Counted from the first letter of the stretch, positions 19,089 to 28,158 are shown. The stretch is 64,000 nt of DNA from Gemmatimonadota bacterium (GCA_003222155.1 QHUU01000068.1:1-64000), one strand, 5' to 3'. Numbers and translations are program-made. The notes: generated by a model not told the origin, from the sequence alone.

Positions 19089-19753
19089 AGATTCTCGTCG
19101 TCGAGGACGACAAGACCGTCGGCCAATACGTCAAGCGCGGCCTGACCGAAGCCGGGTTCACCGCGGACCTGGTGGGCGACGGTGCCGAGGGGCTCCGCCT
19201 CTCGACGGGCGGGCACTACGACATGCTGGTGCTCGATCTGCGGTTGCCCGCGCTGTCCGGGCTCGAGGTGCTGCGCACGCTGCGTGATCGGGGCGAGGGG
19301 ATCCCGGTGCTGGTGCTCACCGCGCAGGACGCGGTGGACTTCAAGGTCCAGGCGCTCAAGATGGGCGCCGACGATTACGTGACGAAGCCCTTTTCCCTGG
19401 AAGAGTTGCTCGCCCGAGTGGAGGCGCTGGGCCGGCGTCCCAAAGCGATCGCGCCCCCGGTGCTGCGGATCGCGGACCTGACACTCGACACCGGGAGCCG
19501 CGAAGTGCGGCGCGGTGGCCGGCTCATCGACCTCACGCCCAAGGAATACGCGGTGCTCGAGTATCTGATGCGCCACCACGGACGCGTCATGTCGCGGACG
19601 CTCATCACGGAGTACGCCTGGGACTATCACTTCGATCCCGGCACCAACATCGTGGATGTCGTGATCACGCGGCTGCGCAAGAAGATCGACCACGCGCGCG
19701 AGCCGAAGCTGATTCACACAGTGCGTGGCGTGGGCTACGTCGTGAAGGCCTGA
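19085..19753 (+). CDS. OmpR/PhoB-family response regulator, CTG start
   Basis: A 222-residue DNA-binding regulator. Receiver domain begins K-I-L-V-V-E-D-D-K, with phospho-acceptor D51 in L-V-L-D-L-R-L-P and lysine in D-Y-V-T-K-P-F. The C-terminal winged helix ('LTPKEYAVLEYLM', 'VDVVITRLRKKID', 'IHTVRGVGYVVKA') is standard OmpR type. No ATG, GTG or TTG is available at the right place: the only sensible start is CTG at 19085, which overlaps the upstream TGA (CTGA) and would depend on translational coupling. Starting later would delete the acidic pocket. Lies between two kinases. Confidence 0.9.
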   Translation: MKILVVEDDKTVGQYVKRGLTEAGFTADLVGDGAEGLRLSTGGHYDMLVLDLRLPALSGLEVLRTLRDRGEGIPVLVLTAQDAVDFKVQALKMGADDYVTKPFSLEELLARVEALGRRPKAIAPPVLRIADLTLDTGSREVRRGGRLIDLTPKEYAVLEYLMRHHGRVMSRTLITEYAWDYHFDPGTNIVDVVITRLRKKIDHAREPKLIHTVRGVGYVVKA

Positions 19754-19754
19754 C

Positions 19755-21212
19755 ATGCAGACGATCCGCGGTCGCCTCACCGCCTGGTACTCGGCGGCCC
19801 TCGCGCTCACCCTCGCCGCGTTCGCCGCCGTGCTCTACCTGGACCGGCGCAGCGCCTCCTACCAGGACCTGGACCAACGGATGCGCTCGGAGGCGTCGCT
19901 CACCGCGGGCATCCTGGCGGAGAGCTACCGGGCCCGCGGCGTGCTGGTGCGGGCGGACACCGCCGGGCGGCCGGTGCTCATCCCCGACGTCGCCGCGCTG
20001 CTCGAAGCGGTGCCCGAGATCCTGATCGTCACCGCGCGCGACGGCAGTCTGCTGTTCGCGTCGTCGGATGCCCGGGCGCTCACGTTCCAGCAGGTGGAGC
20101 AGTTGCGCCGCATCGCGACCGCCCCCGGGTCCGGCCAGCCTCCCGGGAGCTTCCGCATCGAGCCCGACGGCCCCACGATTCGCTACGCGGTCCGCTACCT
20201 CACCGACGCGGGTCCCCAGTTCGGCGCCATCCTCGCCGGGGCGAACGTCCGCTCGGCCGAGCTGGGTCCCGATCAGCTGCTCTCTACCTTCGCGCTCGTC
20301 CTGCCCTTTGGCGTCGCCGTGGCCCTGCTCATGGGCTCCTGGATCTCACGCCGCGCGCTCGGCCCGGTGGACCAGATCATCACCGAGGTGCGCGAGATCA
20401 CGGACGGGCGGAGCCTGCATCGCCGGCTGGCCGAGCCGCTGGTGAAGGACGAGCTCGGCCGCCTCGCCGAAACGCTGAACCAGATGATGACCCGGCTGGA
20501 ACGGAGCTTCGCCGCTTTGAGACGCTTTACCGCCGACGCCAGTCACGAGCTCAAGACGCCGCTGACCGTGCTGCGCGCCGGTGTGGAGCGCGCCATCACC
20601 ACGCCCAACCTCCCGCAGGACACCCTCGCGACGCTGGAGGAGACCCTGCAGGAGATCAAGCGCATGACCGAGCTCGTGGAGGCGCTGCTCACGCTGGCGC
20701 GCGCGGACGAGGGGATCGCGCCGCTGCACCGCGAGCCCGTCGATCTGCGCGGGATCGTCGAGGAGGCGCGCGAGACGGGTGAGCTGCTCGCCGAGGAGGC
20801 GGGGGTGCAGATGGAAGTGACGACGCCCGCCGACCCGGTGGTGGTGTCGGTCGACGCGACCCGGATTCGCCAGCTGATCCTCAATCTTCTCACCAACGCC
20901 GTGAAGTACACGCCGGCGGGCGGGAGCGTGCGCCTGCAGCTCGGGCCCGCCAACGGCAAACTCACCCTCAGCGTCGCCGACACCGGAATCGGCATCGCAC
21001 CCGGCGACCTGCCCCACATCTTCGACCGGTTCTGGCGCGCCGACTCGGCACGCACTCGCACCGGCGAACGGCCGGGGGCGGGCCTGGGGCTCGCCATTTG
21101 CAAGTGGATCGCCGAAGCGCACGGCGGGCGGATCGACGTCGTGAGCCGCCCGGGACGCGGCACCACGTTCATCGTCACCCTGCCGTGGGAAGCGCCCGCT
21201 GCAAAGTCCTAG
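19755..21212 (+). CDS. membrane sensor histidine kinase with HAMP domain
   Basis: A 485-residue inner-membrane kinase. TM1 ~8-28, extracytoplasmic sensor ~30-175, TM2 ~176-196 ('LLSTFALVLPFGVAVALLMG'), HAMP ~197-250, HisKA with H264 in F-T-A-D-A-S-H-E-L-K-T-P, HATPase_c with 'LILNLLTNAVKYTP', 'DTGIGIAPGDLPHIFDRFWR' and 'GAGLGLAICKWI'. This is the usual partner of an OmpR-type regulator, and it starts 1 bp after one. The sensor region has no motif I recognise. The flanking NtrB-like kinase may feed the same regulator. Confidence 0.92.
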   Translation: MQTIRGRLTAWYSAALALTLAAFAAVLYLDRRSASYQDLDQRMRSEASLTAGILAESYRARGVLVRADTAGRPVLIPDVAALLEAVPEILIVTARDGSLLFASSDARALTFQQVEQLRRIATAPGSGQPPGSFRIEPDGPTIRYAVRYLTDAGPQFGAILAGANVRSAELGPDQLLSTFALVLPFGVAVALLMGSWISRRALGPVDQIITEVREITDGRSLHRRLAEPLVKDELGRLAETLNQMMTRLERSFAALRRFTADASHELKTPLTVLRAGVERAITTPNLPQDTLATLEETLQEIKRMTELVEALLTLARADEGIAPLHREPVDLRGIVEEARETGELLAEEAGVQMEVTTPADPVVVSVDATRIRQLILNLLTNAVKYTPAGGSVRLQLGPANGKLTLSVADTGIGIAPGDLPHIFDRFWRADSARTRTGERPGAGLGLAICKWIAEAHGGRIDVVSRPGRGTTFIVTLPWEAPAAKS

Positions 21213-21383
21213 CCCGCTCGGCCGGGCGGAGCGCGCCGCGGCGGACGCCGGGGGTGCTGAGGCAGGGGCGCATCAATGTTCACCCGGCTGTCATCGTTTT
21301 GTAATGCCCGCTCCCCTAGCGTCCAACGCGACGTGGCCAATATTTCATATGGAGACACCGATCACGCCGGAGGGCGACTACTT

Positions 21384-22061
21384 GTGTTCGACCATCTGAT
21401 CGAGTCCAAGCGCACCAAGAACCGCAAACGGACGTTCGGCCTGAACGCCGTGTCCTTGGTGGCGCACACCGTCGTTATCGCGGCGGCCGTGTACGCGACC
21501 TTGAACGCCGGCCAGACCGACAACTCCGTCAAGGTCGACACGGCGCTCGTGTTCGTCGACCAACCGAAGCAGGAGAAGCCACCCGAGCAGCAGCCGGTCC
21601 AGCTCGACGTCCCGCTGAAGGGATTCCAGACTGTGGTCGCGCCGGATGTGATCCCCACCAACATTCCTCCCGTGAACCTGCAGGAGCACTTCGATCCGAA
21701 GGACTACTCCGGTACGGGCGTGGAGGGCGGGGTCGCGACCGGGATCGTGCCCACGGGCAATGAAGTGTTCATGGAAGCGATCGTCGAAGAGAAGCCGGCG
21801 GTGCTGTCGGGGCCGACCATCGTGTTCCCCGAGCTGCTCAAACAGGCGCAGATCACCGGCCGGGTGCTGGTGCAGGCGATCGTCGACACCTTGGGTCGCG
21901 CCGAGGCGAACTCTGTGAAGGTGTTGCAGAGCCCGAACCCCGGGTTCGATCAGTCCGCGAAAAACTACGTGCTCAAGTGTTTGTTCCGCCCGGCGCGCGT
22001 GCACGGCCGCGCCGTCCGGGTGCTGGTGCAGATCCCCATCGACTTCCGCCTGAAACAGTAG
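21384..22061 (+). CDS. tonB: TonB-family energy transducer
   Basis: A 225-residue periplasmic-spanning protein that couples the ExbB/ExbD motor to outer-membrane receptors. Short cytosolic N-terminus (VFDHLIESKRTKNRKR), TM ~22-42, a Pro/Glu-rich region ('QPKQEKPPEQQPVQLDVP') and C-terminal TonB domain ~145-225 ('GRVLVQAIVDTLGRAEANSVKVLQSPNPGFDQSA...FRPARVHGRAVRVLVQIPIDF'). GTG at 21384 is preferred, with GGAGGG about 9 bp upstream; an earlier in-frame start at 21276 would add residues lacking family character. Heads a tonB-exbB-exbD-exbD-tonB-like cluster. Confidence 0.88.
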   Translation: MFDHLIESKRTKNRKRTFGLNAVSLVAHTVVIAAAVYATLNAGQTDNSVKVDTALVFVDQPKQEKPPEQQPVQLDVPLKGFQTVVAPDVIPTNIPPVNLQEHFDPKDYSGTGVEGGVATGIVPTGNEVFMEAIVEEKPAVLSGPTIVFPELLKQAQITGRVLVQAIVDTLGRAEANSVKVLQSPNPGFDQSAKNYVLKCLFRPARVHGRAVRVLVQIPIDFRLKQ

Positions 22062-22082
22062 CGCCCAAAGGAGCCTGCGCAC

Positions 22083-22832
22083 ATGAGTCTCTCGCTTTAC
22101 GACCTGTTCGTGACGATGGGTCCGTTCGCGAAATTCATCGTCGTCGTCTTGGCGGTCATGTCCGTCATCTCGTGGGCGAACGCCGTCCAGAAACTGGTCC
22201 AGATCATACGGTCGGAGCGGCAGACGCGGAAATTCGCGCCTGAGTTCTCGCGCTTCCTCCAGGAGGAGCAGCTCGACGGCGCGATCAAGCTCGCCGAGAA
22301 GCAGAACCGGAGTCACGTGGCGCGCGTGGTCGGCGAGGCCCTCTCCGAGGTGAAGCCGCTGCTGCGCGATCGCGCCACGATCACCGCGGCCGACATCAAC
22401 TCGGTGGAGCGCGCCGTGGAGCGCGAGATTCTCATCGTGGCGGCCGAGCTCAAGCGCGGCCTCGGCATCCTGGCCACCACCGGCTCCACGGCGCCGTTCG
22501 TCGGACTGCTAGGCACGGTGATGGGGATCGTGAACGCGTTCACCGGCATGGCGGCGTCGGGCGGCGGCGGCTCGCTTGCCTCGGTGTCGGCCGGTATCGC
22601 CGAGGCCCTGATCACCACGGCGTTCGGACTCATCGTCGCCATTCCGGCGGTATGGCTCTACAACTACTTCACCACCAAGATCGACTTCCTCTCCGTCGAA
22701 ATGACCTACACCTCGAAAGAGCTGATCGACTACCTGATCAAGAGCGTCGGGTCGGAGTTCGGCCGCTCGATCTTCACCAAGGAATTCCAGACGCAGAAGG
22801 CGTCGCAGACCAGTGGCCCTGTCAGCCACTAG
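22083..22832 (+). CDS. exbB: ExbB/TolQ-family motor protein
   Basis: A 249-residue inner-membrane channel subunit of the TonB motor. Three hydrophobic segments (~12-32, ~140-165, ~180-205); the second carries the family signature 'LATTGSTAPFVGLLGTVMGIVNAF' and the third 'EALITTAFGLIVAIPAVWLYNYF'. Preceded by AAAGGAG. Overlaps the first exbD by 20 bp, consistent with strict co-expression. Confidence 0.93.
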   Translation: MSLSLYDLFVTMGPFAKFIVVVLAVMSVISWANAVQKLVQIIRSERQTRKFAPEFSRFLQEEQLDGAIKLAEKQNRSHVARVVGEALSEVKPLLRDRATITAADINSVERAVEREILIVAAELKRGLGILATTGSTAPFVGLLGTVMGIVNAFTGMAASGGGGSLASVSAGIAEALITTAFGLIVAIPAVWLYNYFTTKIDFLSVEMTYTSKELIDYLIKSVGSEFGRSIFTKEFQTQKASQTSGPVSH

Positions 22833-23268
22833 CGCCCGCGCGGCCGTCAAGGCCGACATCAACGTCACGCCGCTCATCGACGTGATGCTGGTACTGCTGA
22901 TCATCTTCATGATCGTCACACCCCTGATCGCCGCCGGGTTCCAGGCCACCATCCCCCGCTCGCAGAACCCGGAGAACCGTCCGGAAGGGACGGACGAGGT
23001 CAAGCTCGGGATCGACAAGGACGGCAAGTTCTGGCTGGACTTGGGACCGGGACCGAGGCAGATCCCGGACGACCAGCTGCCCGAGCGACTGCAGTCGATC
23101 TATGAGAGCCGCACCAAGGACAAGATCCTGTTTCTGAAAGCCGACCAGAACATCGAGTTCGGTCGCGTACAGCAGGCCATCGAACTCGCCCGGCGGGCTG
23201 GTGTGCGTGTGGTCGGCGCCATCACCGAGCAGAAACAGACGCTCACGAAGAAGAAAGAAGGGAGCTGA
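22813..23268 (+). CDS. exbD: ExbD/TolR-family protein, copy 1
   Basis: A 151-residue inner-membrane protein with one N-terminal helix. Signature D-I-N-V-T-P-L-I-D-V-M-L-V-L-L-I-I-F-M-I at ~15-34, including the conserved membrane aspartate that carries protons. The periplasmic domain ends 'LARRAGVRVVGAITEQ'. GTG at 22813 lies inside exbB. Paired with a second, divergent ExbD immediately downstream. Confidence 0.93.
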   Translation: MALSATSARAAVKADINVTPLIDVMLVLLIIFMIVTPLIAAGFQATIPRSQNPENRPEGTDEVKLGIDKDGKFWLDLGPGPRQIPDDQLPERLQSIYESRTKDKILFLKADQNIEFGRVQQAIELARRAGVRVVGAITEQKQTLTKKKEGS

Positions 23269-23271
23269 CCG

Positions 23272-23691
23272 ATGGCGATGGGATCCTCCGGCGGGGGCGA
23301 GGGCCTCAGCTCCGACATCAATGTCACTCCGCTGATCGACGTGCTGCTCGTGCTGTTGATCATTTTCATGATCACGCAGCCCCTGTCGCGCAAGGCGTTC
23401 GACGTTCAGGTCCCGCCCGAGCAGCAGAGCAAGCAGAAGCAGCAGCAGTCGAGCCAGATCGTCCTCGAGCTCAAGGCCGACGGCTCGTACGCGATCAACG
23501 GCCAGCCGTACAGCGTGAGTCAGCTGGACCAGGCGTTCCATCAGATCTACGACCCGCGGCCGGCCAAGCTGCTGTTCATCAAGGCGGCGCCGACGCGCAA
23601 GTACGTCGACGTGATGCAGGCGATGGACATCGCGCACGGCGCGGGCGTCCAGGTGATCGGCTTCACGCCGCCCGAGCAAGCCAAGAAATAG
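23272..23691 (+). CDS. exbD: ExbD/TolR-family protein, copy 2
   Basis: A 139-residue second ExbD. Signature S-D-I-N-V-T-P-L-I-D-V-L-L-V-L-L-I-I-F-M-I at ~14-34; periplasmic part Gln-rich ('PEQQSKQKQQQ') then 'MDIAHGAGVQVIGFTPPEQ'. Starts 3 bp after copy 1. The two copies share the helix but diverge outside it, so they may form a heteromeric ExbD pair. Confidence 0.93.
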   Translation: MAMGSSGGGEGLSSDINVTPLIDVLLVLLIIFMITQPLSRKAFDVQVPPEQQSKQKQQQSSQIVLELKADGSYAINGQPYSVSQLDQAFHQIYDPRPAKLLFIKAAPTRKYVDVMQAMDIAHGAGVQVIGFTPPEQAKK

Positions 23692-23692
23692 G

Positions 23693-23710
23693 CCCGCCCG
23701 TGTGGGCGGG
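23693..23710 (+). terminator. GC hairpin after exbD2
   Basis: CCCGCCC, loop GTGT, GGGCGGG directly after the stop at 23691. No U-run. A near-identical hairpin follows the next gene at 24484. Confidence 0.5.
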
Positions 23711-23716
23711 GGATCG

Positions 23717-23744
23717 GTAGGGGCGCTGCATGCTGCGCCCCTAC
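23717..23744. repeat. REP-like 28-bp palindrome, copy 1
   Basis: Arms GTAGGGGCGC and GCGCCCCTAC around an 8-nt centre TGCATGCT. Intergenic, between exbD2 and a TonB-like gene. A perfect-palindrome relative lies at 29470 and a degenerate one inside a coding region at 60816. Confidence 0.9.
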
Positions 23745-23772
23745 ATTCGTTTCGGGGTATACCCCAGGCATC

Positions 23773-24483
23773 GTGAACGCACCTTCCAACGCCCGCCCCC
23801 CACTCCCCGGGCTGCGCCTGCCCCTCCCCTCCCGGGGCGTGGCGCCGGGCGCGGCCTTCGCCGTCCTGGTCCACGTGGGCATCATCGGCGTCCTCCTCGC
23901 CGGGGGGCGTGAGCTGACCGGCCGGGTCACGGCGACGCCCGCGTCCGACGCCGTGAACTTCTTCGTTCTGCCACGGGCGACGCCGGCGTCGGTCGATGTC
24001 GCTCTCGCGCCCCACGTGCCGCTTGTCGATCTGTCCGGGCTACGCCGCATCGCCATCGAGCTGCCACCCGTCGACCTCCCACGCGCGACCCTGCCGCTTC
24101 CCGTGGTGCCGGTGTCCGGTGGCACGGGTGGTGCTGAGGGAGCGCGGGCGGGTGGTGGCCCGGCAAGCGGGGCGGGGGCGGGGGCGGGGCCTGGAACGGG
24201 CGACGAAGGCGGTTACATTCTTCACGCCGCGCCGCGGACGGCGATTCTTCCGCCGCTGGCGCAGGTGCCCGGATCAGTGGCCGGCCGCACCCTGCGGGTG
24301 TCGTTCTGGGTGGCGGCCGACGGACGCGTCACACGCGTGGAAGTCGACCCCCCGATCGCCGACGCGGCGTACAACCGGGAGTTCGAACGGCGCATGATGG
24401 CGTACCAGTTCTACCCGGCGCACACCCGGGGCGGGCGCACCCTGGCGGATGTCGTCACCGTCCCTCTGCGAATCGGCAACTGA
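23773..24483 (+). CDS. TonB-like protein
   Basis: A 236-residue protein with TM ~27-45 ('AAFAVLVHVGIIGVLLAGG'), a Pro/Ala-rich stretch (~85-125), a Gly/Ala low-complexity stretch (~115-145) and a C-terminal domain ('TLRVSFWVAADGRVTRVEVDPPIADAAYNREFERRMMAYQFYPA') resembling the TonB C-terminal domain. It ends the TonB cluster, separated from exbD2 by a hairpin and a REP palindrome. Probably a second transducer for a subset of receptors. GTG start at 23773; TATACC sits about 9 nt upstream. Confidence 0.72.
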   Translation: MNAPSNARPPLPGLRLPLPSRGVAPGAAFAVLVHVGIIGVLLAGGRELTGRVTATPASDAVNFFVLPRATPASVDVALAPHVPLVDLSGLRRIAIELPPVDLPRATLPLPVVPVSGGTGGAEGARAGGGPASGAGAGAGPGTGDEGGYILHAAPRTAILPPLAQVPGSVAGRTLRVSFWVAADGRVTRVEVDPPIADAAYNREFERRMMAYQFYPAHTRGGRTLADVVTVPLRIGN

Positions 24484-24499
24484 CCCGCCCTTGGGCGGG
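24484..24499 (+). terminator. GC hairpin before the pyrophosphatase gene
   Basis: CCCGCCC and GGGCGGG with a 2-nt centre, directly after the stop at 24483. It ends about 22 bp before the ATG of hppA, whose ribosome site AAGGAG follows. No U-run, so it may only attenuate. Confidence 0.4.
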
Positions 24500-24521
24500 C
24501 TCCAAGGAGTCACAACTCATT

Positions 24522-26657
24522 ATGCTCATTGCTCTCGTCCTGGGCCTCTCGGTCCTCGCCCTGGTCGTCGCCTGGGGCCTGCGGCGCTACGTGCTGCGGC
24601 AGGACACCGGCACCGCCGACATGCGCAAGATCTCCGACGCGATCCAGGAAGGCGCCGAAGCGTTCCTGCGGCGGCAGTACCGCACGATCGGTCTCCTGAG
24701 CGTCGCGCTCGGCGTGCTCATCTACGTGCTGTACGCCTTTTTCCGCAAACCGCACGCTGGCGAACCCGCCGCCGCGACGCTGGCGCTCACCACGACCCTG
24801 TCGTTCCTGTTCGGCGCCCTCTGCTCAGGGATAGCCGGCATCGTCGGCATGTACGTCGCCGTGCGGTCGAACATCCGCACTGCGAGCGCGGCGCGCTCGA
24901 GCCTCAACAAGGCGCTGCAGATCGCGCTGCGGGGCGGCGCGGTGAGCGGGTTGTTCGTGGTCGCCATGAGCCTGTTCGGCGTCGGCCTGCTCTACACCGT
25001 GCTCGAGGCGCTGCACTTCGAGCCGACCAAGATTCCTCTCATGATCGTGGGCTATGGCTTCGGCGCATCGTTCGTCGCGCTGTTCGCACAGCTGGGCGGT
25101 GGCATTTACACGAAGGCCGCCGACGTCGGCGCCGACCTGGTCGGCAAGGTCGAGGCGGGGATCCCGGAGGACGACCCCCGCAACCCCGCCGTGATCGCCG
25201 ATCTGGTGGGCGACAACGTGGGCGACTGCGCCGGGCGCGGCGCCGACCTGTTCGAGTCCACGGCCGCGGAGAATATCGGCGCCATGATTCTGGGGTCGGG
25301 CCTGGCGCTCGCGAACCCCGGCGTGTTCAACGCGGCGCAGGTGGTGGGTCTGATGCTCTTCCCCCTCGTGGCGCGGGCGTTCGGGCTGGTGGCGTCGATC
25401 ATCGGCGTGCTGCTCGTGAAGGCTCGCGAGGACGAAGACCCGATGCACGCACTCAACCGCGGCTACATGTGGACCGCGGTGCTCGCGGCGGCCGGGTTCG
25501 TGGGGGGGACCTACTGGCTCCTCAATCCGACCGCCCATCCCGCCGCCTGGTGGCACTTCGCCCTGTGCGGCGTGATCGGCATCGTCACCTCCATCGCCTT
25601 CGTCTACATCACCCAGTACTACACGGAATACCGCTACCGCCCCGTGAAGTCGATCGCGGCGGCTTCGGTGACCGGGCCGGCGACCAACATCATCGCGGGA
25701 TTCGCCGTGGCGCTCGAGTGCACCGCGTTGCCGACGTTCACCATCTCGGCCGCCATCATCGCCTCGTACAAGCTCGGCGCCTCGAGCGGCCTCGCCCACT
25801 CGGGGCTGTTCGGCACCGCGGTGGCGACCATGGGCATGCTCGGCACCGCGGCCTATATCCTCGCGATGGACACCTTCGGCCCCATCACCGACAACGCCGG
25901 CGGCATCATCGAGATGTCGCACCAACCCGAGGACATCCGCCGGCGCACCGATCGGCTCGACGCCGTCGGCAACACCACCAAGGCGCTCACCAAAGGGTAC
26001 GCCATCGGCTCGGCGGCGCTGGCTGCGTTCCTGCTGTTCTCCGCGTACCTGGACGAAGTTGCGGCCCTGGGCTCGCCGCTCGCCTCCGTCGACATCTCGA
26101 AGCCCGAAGTGTTCGTGGGCGGTCTGCTGGGCGCCATGCTGGTGTTCTGGTTCTCGGCGCTCGCGATCAGCGCCGTGACCAAGGCCGCGGTCAGCGTCAT
26201 TCAGGAGGTGCGGCGCCAGTTCCAGGCCGATCCCGGCATCCTCAAGGGGACGTCGCGTCCCGACTACGGCCGGGCGGTGGACATCGTGACGGTTGGCGCG
26301 CTCAAGGCGATGGTGGCTCCCGGTCTGCTCGCCGTCGGCATGCCGATCGTGGTGGGCCTGGTCTTCAAGGTGCTGTTTCACGTCGGCGCCGAGACGGTCG
26401 CGTCGTTCCTGATGGTCGGCACGATCGGAGGCATTCTCATGGCGACGCTGCTGAACAACGGCGGTGGGGCCTGGGACAACGCCAAGAAGTTCATCGAGAC
26501 CGGGGAGTACGGCGGGAAAGGCAGTCCGGCGCACAAGGCGGGCGTGGTGGGCGACACGGTGGGTGACCCGTTCAAGGACACGGCCGGTCCATCGCTGCAT
26601 GTGCTCATCAAGCTCCTGAGCACGGTCACGCTGGTGCTGGCGCCGCTGTTTGTCTAG
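24522..26657 (+). CDS. hppA: K+-independent, proton-pumping membrane pyrophosphatase
   Basis: A 711-residue inner-membrane pump that hydrolyses pyrophosphate and exports protons. About 16 hydrophobic segments. Substrate motif 'GGGIYTKAADVGADLVGKVEAGIPEDDPRNPAVIADLVGDNVGDCAGRGADLFES' (read in parts, near 190-245) and 'VGDTVGDPFKDTAGPSLH' near the C-terminus. K487 in N-T-T-K-A-L-T-K-G-Y is the residue that marks the potassium-independent class (potassium-dependent enzymes have Ala there), which are proton pumps. Preceded by AAGGAG. Overlaps the next gene by 8 bp. Confidence 0.95.
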   Translation: MLIALVLGLSVLALVVAWGLRRYVLRQDTGTADMRKISDAIQEGAEAFLRRQYRTIGLLSVALGVLIYVLYAFFRKPHAGEPAAATLALTTTLSFLFGALCSGIAGIVGMYVAVRSNIRTASAARSSLNKALQIALRGGAVSGLFVVAMSLFGVGLLYTVLEALHFEPTKIPLMIVGYGFGASFVALFAQLGGGIYTKAADVGADLVGKVEAGIPEDDPRNPAVIADLVGDNVGDCAGRGADLFESTAAENIGAMILGSGLALANPGVFNAAQVVGLMLFPLVARAFGLVASIIGVLLVKAREDEDPMHALNRGYMWTAVLAAAGFVGGTYWLLNPTAHPAAWWHFALCGVIGIVTSIAFVYITQYYTEYRYRPVKSIAAASVTGPATNIIAGFAVALECTALPTFTISAAIIASYKLGASSGLAHSGLFGTAVATMGMLGTAAYILAMDTFGPITDNAGGIIEMSHQPEDIRRRTDRLDAVGNTTKALTKGYAIGSAALAAFLLFSAYLDEVAALGSPLASVDISKPEVFVGGLLGAMLVFWFSALAISAVTKAAVSVIQEVRRQFQADPGILKGTSRPDYGRAVDIVTVGALKAMVAPGLLAVGMPIVVGLVFKVLFHVGAETVASFLMVGTIGGILMATLLNNGGGAWDNAKKFIETGEYGGKGSPAHKAGVVGDTVGDPFKDTAGPSLHVLIKLLSTVTLVLAPLFV

Positions 26658-28158
26658 CGCGCGGCAGCTCTTTCGCCGCAAGCCGATCGCCGAGCTGCTC
26701 GTCGAGGGCGAGAGTCCGTACGCTCTCAAGCGGGCGCTCGGCGCCGGCGATCTCATCATGCTCGGCATCGGCGCCGTGATCGGCGCCGGGATCTTCGGGG
26801 CAATCGGGACGGCGGCAGCAGGGCAATACGATGCCGCCGGACATCTCGTACGCAGCGGTGCCGGACCCGCGCTCGTCCTGTCATTCCTGTTGCTCGGTGT
26901 GTGCTGCGCGCTCGCCGGTCTGTGCTACGCCGAGCTCGCGGCGATGATTCCCCAGGCGGGAAGCGCGTATGCCTATTCCTACGCGACCCTCGGAGAGCTG
27001 GTCGCCTGGGTGATTGGATGGGATCTGATCCTCGAGTACGCCGTCGGCAACGTCGCCGTGGCCATTTCCTGGGCGGACTATTTCACGTCGCTGCTCCGGA
27101 GCTTCGACGTTCACCTGCCGGTTTGGCTCACGACGGGATACCGGACGGCGCTCCTCGCCCCCGACGCCGCGGTCCATGGCCTGCTCCAGACCGCGCCCCA
27201 CGTCGCCGGCATCCCGATCCTCGTCAATGTGCCCGCCTTCCTGATCGTCGCGGCGATCACGTGGCTGCTGCTGCTCGGTGTTCGCGAGAGCGCCACGGTA
27301 AACAACGTCATGGTCACGATCAAGCTCCTGGTGCTCGGTCTGTTCATCGTCGCGGGCCTCACTCACCTCAACGCGGCGAACTATCATCCGTTCGCTCCGA
27401 ACGGCTTCCGCGGCGTGCATCAGGGGGCGGCGATCGTATTCTTCGCGTACATCGGGTTCGACGCGATCTCGACGGCCGCCGAGGAGACGAAGAACCCGCA
27501 GCGTAGCCTGCCCATCGGGATCCTGGGCGGGCTCGCCATCTGCACGGTCATCTACATGATCGTGGGCGCCGTGCTCACGGGGATGGTGCCGTACACCGAG
27601 CTCGGCGTCGCCGACCCGCTCGCCAAGGCCCTGAACAGCGCGGGATTTACGACGGTGGGGTGGATCGTCGCGCTGGGTGCGATCGTCTCGATGTCCGCGG
27701 TGCTGCTCGTGTTTCAGTACGGGCAGCCCCGCATCTTCTTCGCGATGGGGCGCGACGGCCTGCTGCCGCCGTGGGCGGCCAAGGTGCACGCCAGGACCCG
27801 CGTGCCCTATATCACCACGCTGATCACCGGTGTCTTTGTGGGCCTGTGGTCGCTCATCGGAGACGCGGGCGAGACCTACAACCTCACCAACATCGGCACG
27901 CTGTTCGCGTTCGTGCTCGTGTGCGTGGGCGTGCTGGTGCTGCGCCACACCGACCGCGACCGCCACCGACCGTTCCGGGTGCCGTTCGTGTGGCTCGTTG
28001 CGCTCACGGGCGCGGCACTGTGCCTGTTAGTCATGCTCGGTCTGCCGCTGGAGACGTGGGTACGGTTCGCGGTGTGGCTCGTGATTGGCCTCATGCTCTA
28101 CTTGTTCTATGGTTACCGTCACAGTCGGTTGCACCGGGCGGCCATGCACCTGCCGTGA
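26650..28158 (+). CDS. APC-family amino acid permease (CAT-like)
   Basis: A 502-residue, roughly 12-13 TM transporter. The N-terminus 'LKRALGAGDLIMLGIGAVIGAGIFGAIGTAAAG' and 'YIGFDAISTAAEETKNPQRSLPIGI' are hallmarks of the cationic-amino-acid-transporter branch of APC permeases (YfnA/YhdG-like). TTG start at 26650 overlaps hppA by 8 bp; the stop overlaps the next gene by 4 bp, so the three form one unit. Substrate specificity not determinable. Confidence 0.9.
   Translation: MSSARQLFRRKPIAELLVEGESPYALKRALGAGDLIMLGIGAVIGAGIFGAIGTAAAGQYDAAGHLVRSGAGPALVLSFLLLGVCCALAGLCYAELAAMIPQAGSAYAYSYATLGELVAWVIGWDLILEYAVGNVAVAISWADYFTSLLRSFDVHLPVWLTTGYRTALLAPDAAVHGLLQTAPHVAGIPILVNVPAFLIVAAITWLLLLGVRESATVNNVMVTIKLLVLGLFIVAGLTHLNAANYHPFAPNGFRGVHQGAAIVFFAYIGFDAISTAAEETKNPQRSLPIGILGGLAICTVIYMIVGAVLTGMVPYTELGVADPLAKALNSAGFTTVGWIVALGAIVSMSAVLLVFQYGQPRIFFAMGRDGLLPPWAAKVHARTRVPYITTLITGVFVGLWSLIGDAGETYNLTNIGTLFAFVLVCVGVLVLRHTDRDRHRPFRVPFVWLVALTGAALCLLVMLGLPLETWVRFAVWLVIGLMLYLFYGYRHSRLHRAAMHLP

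Noticed and set aside
24449-26566. 705-codon frame overlapping hppA on the same strand
   Set aside because: Arg/Gly-rich out-of-frame reading of the pyrophosphatase; HppA motifs are unambiguous.
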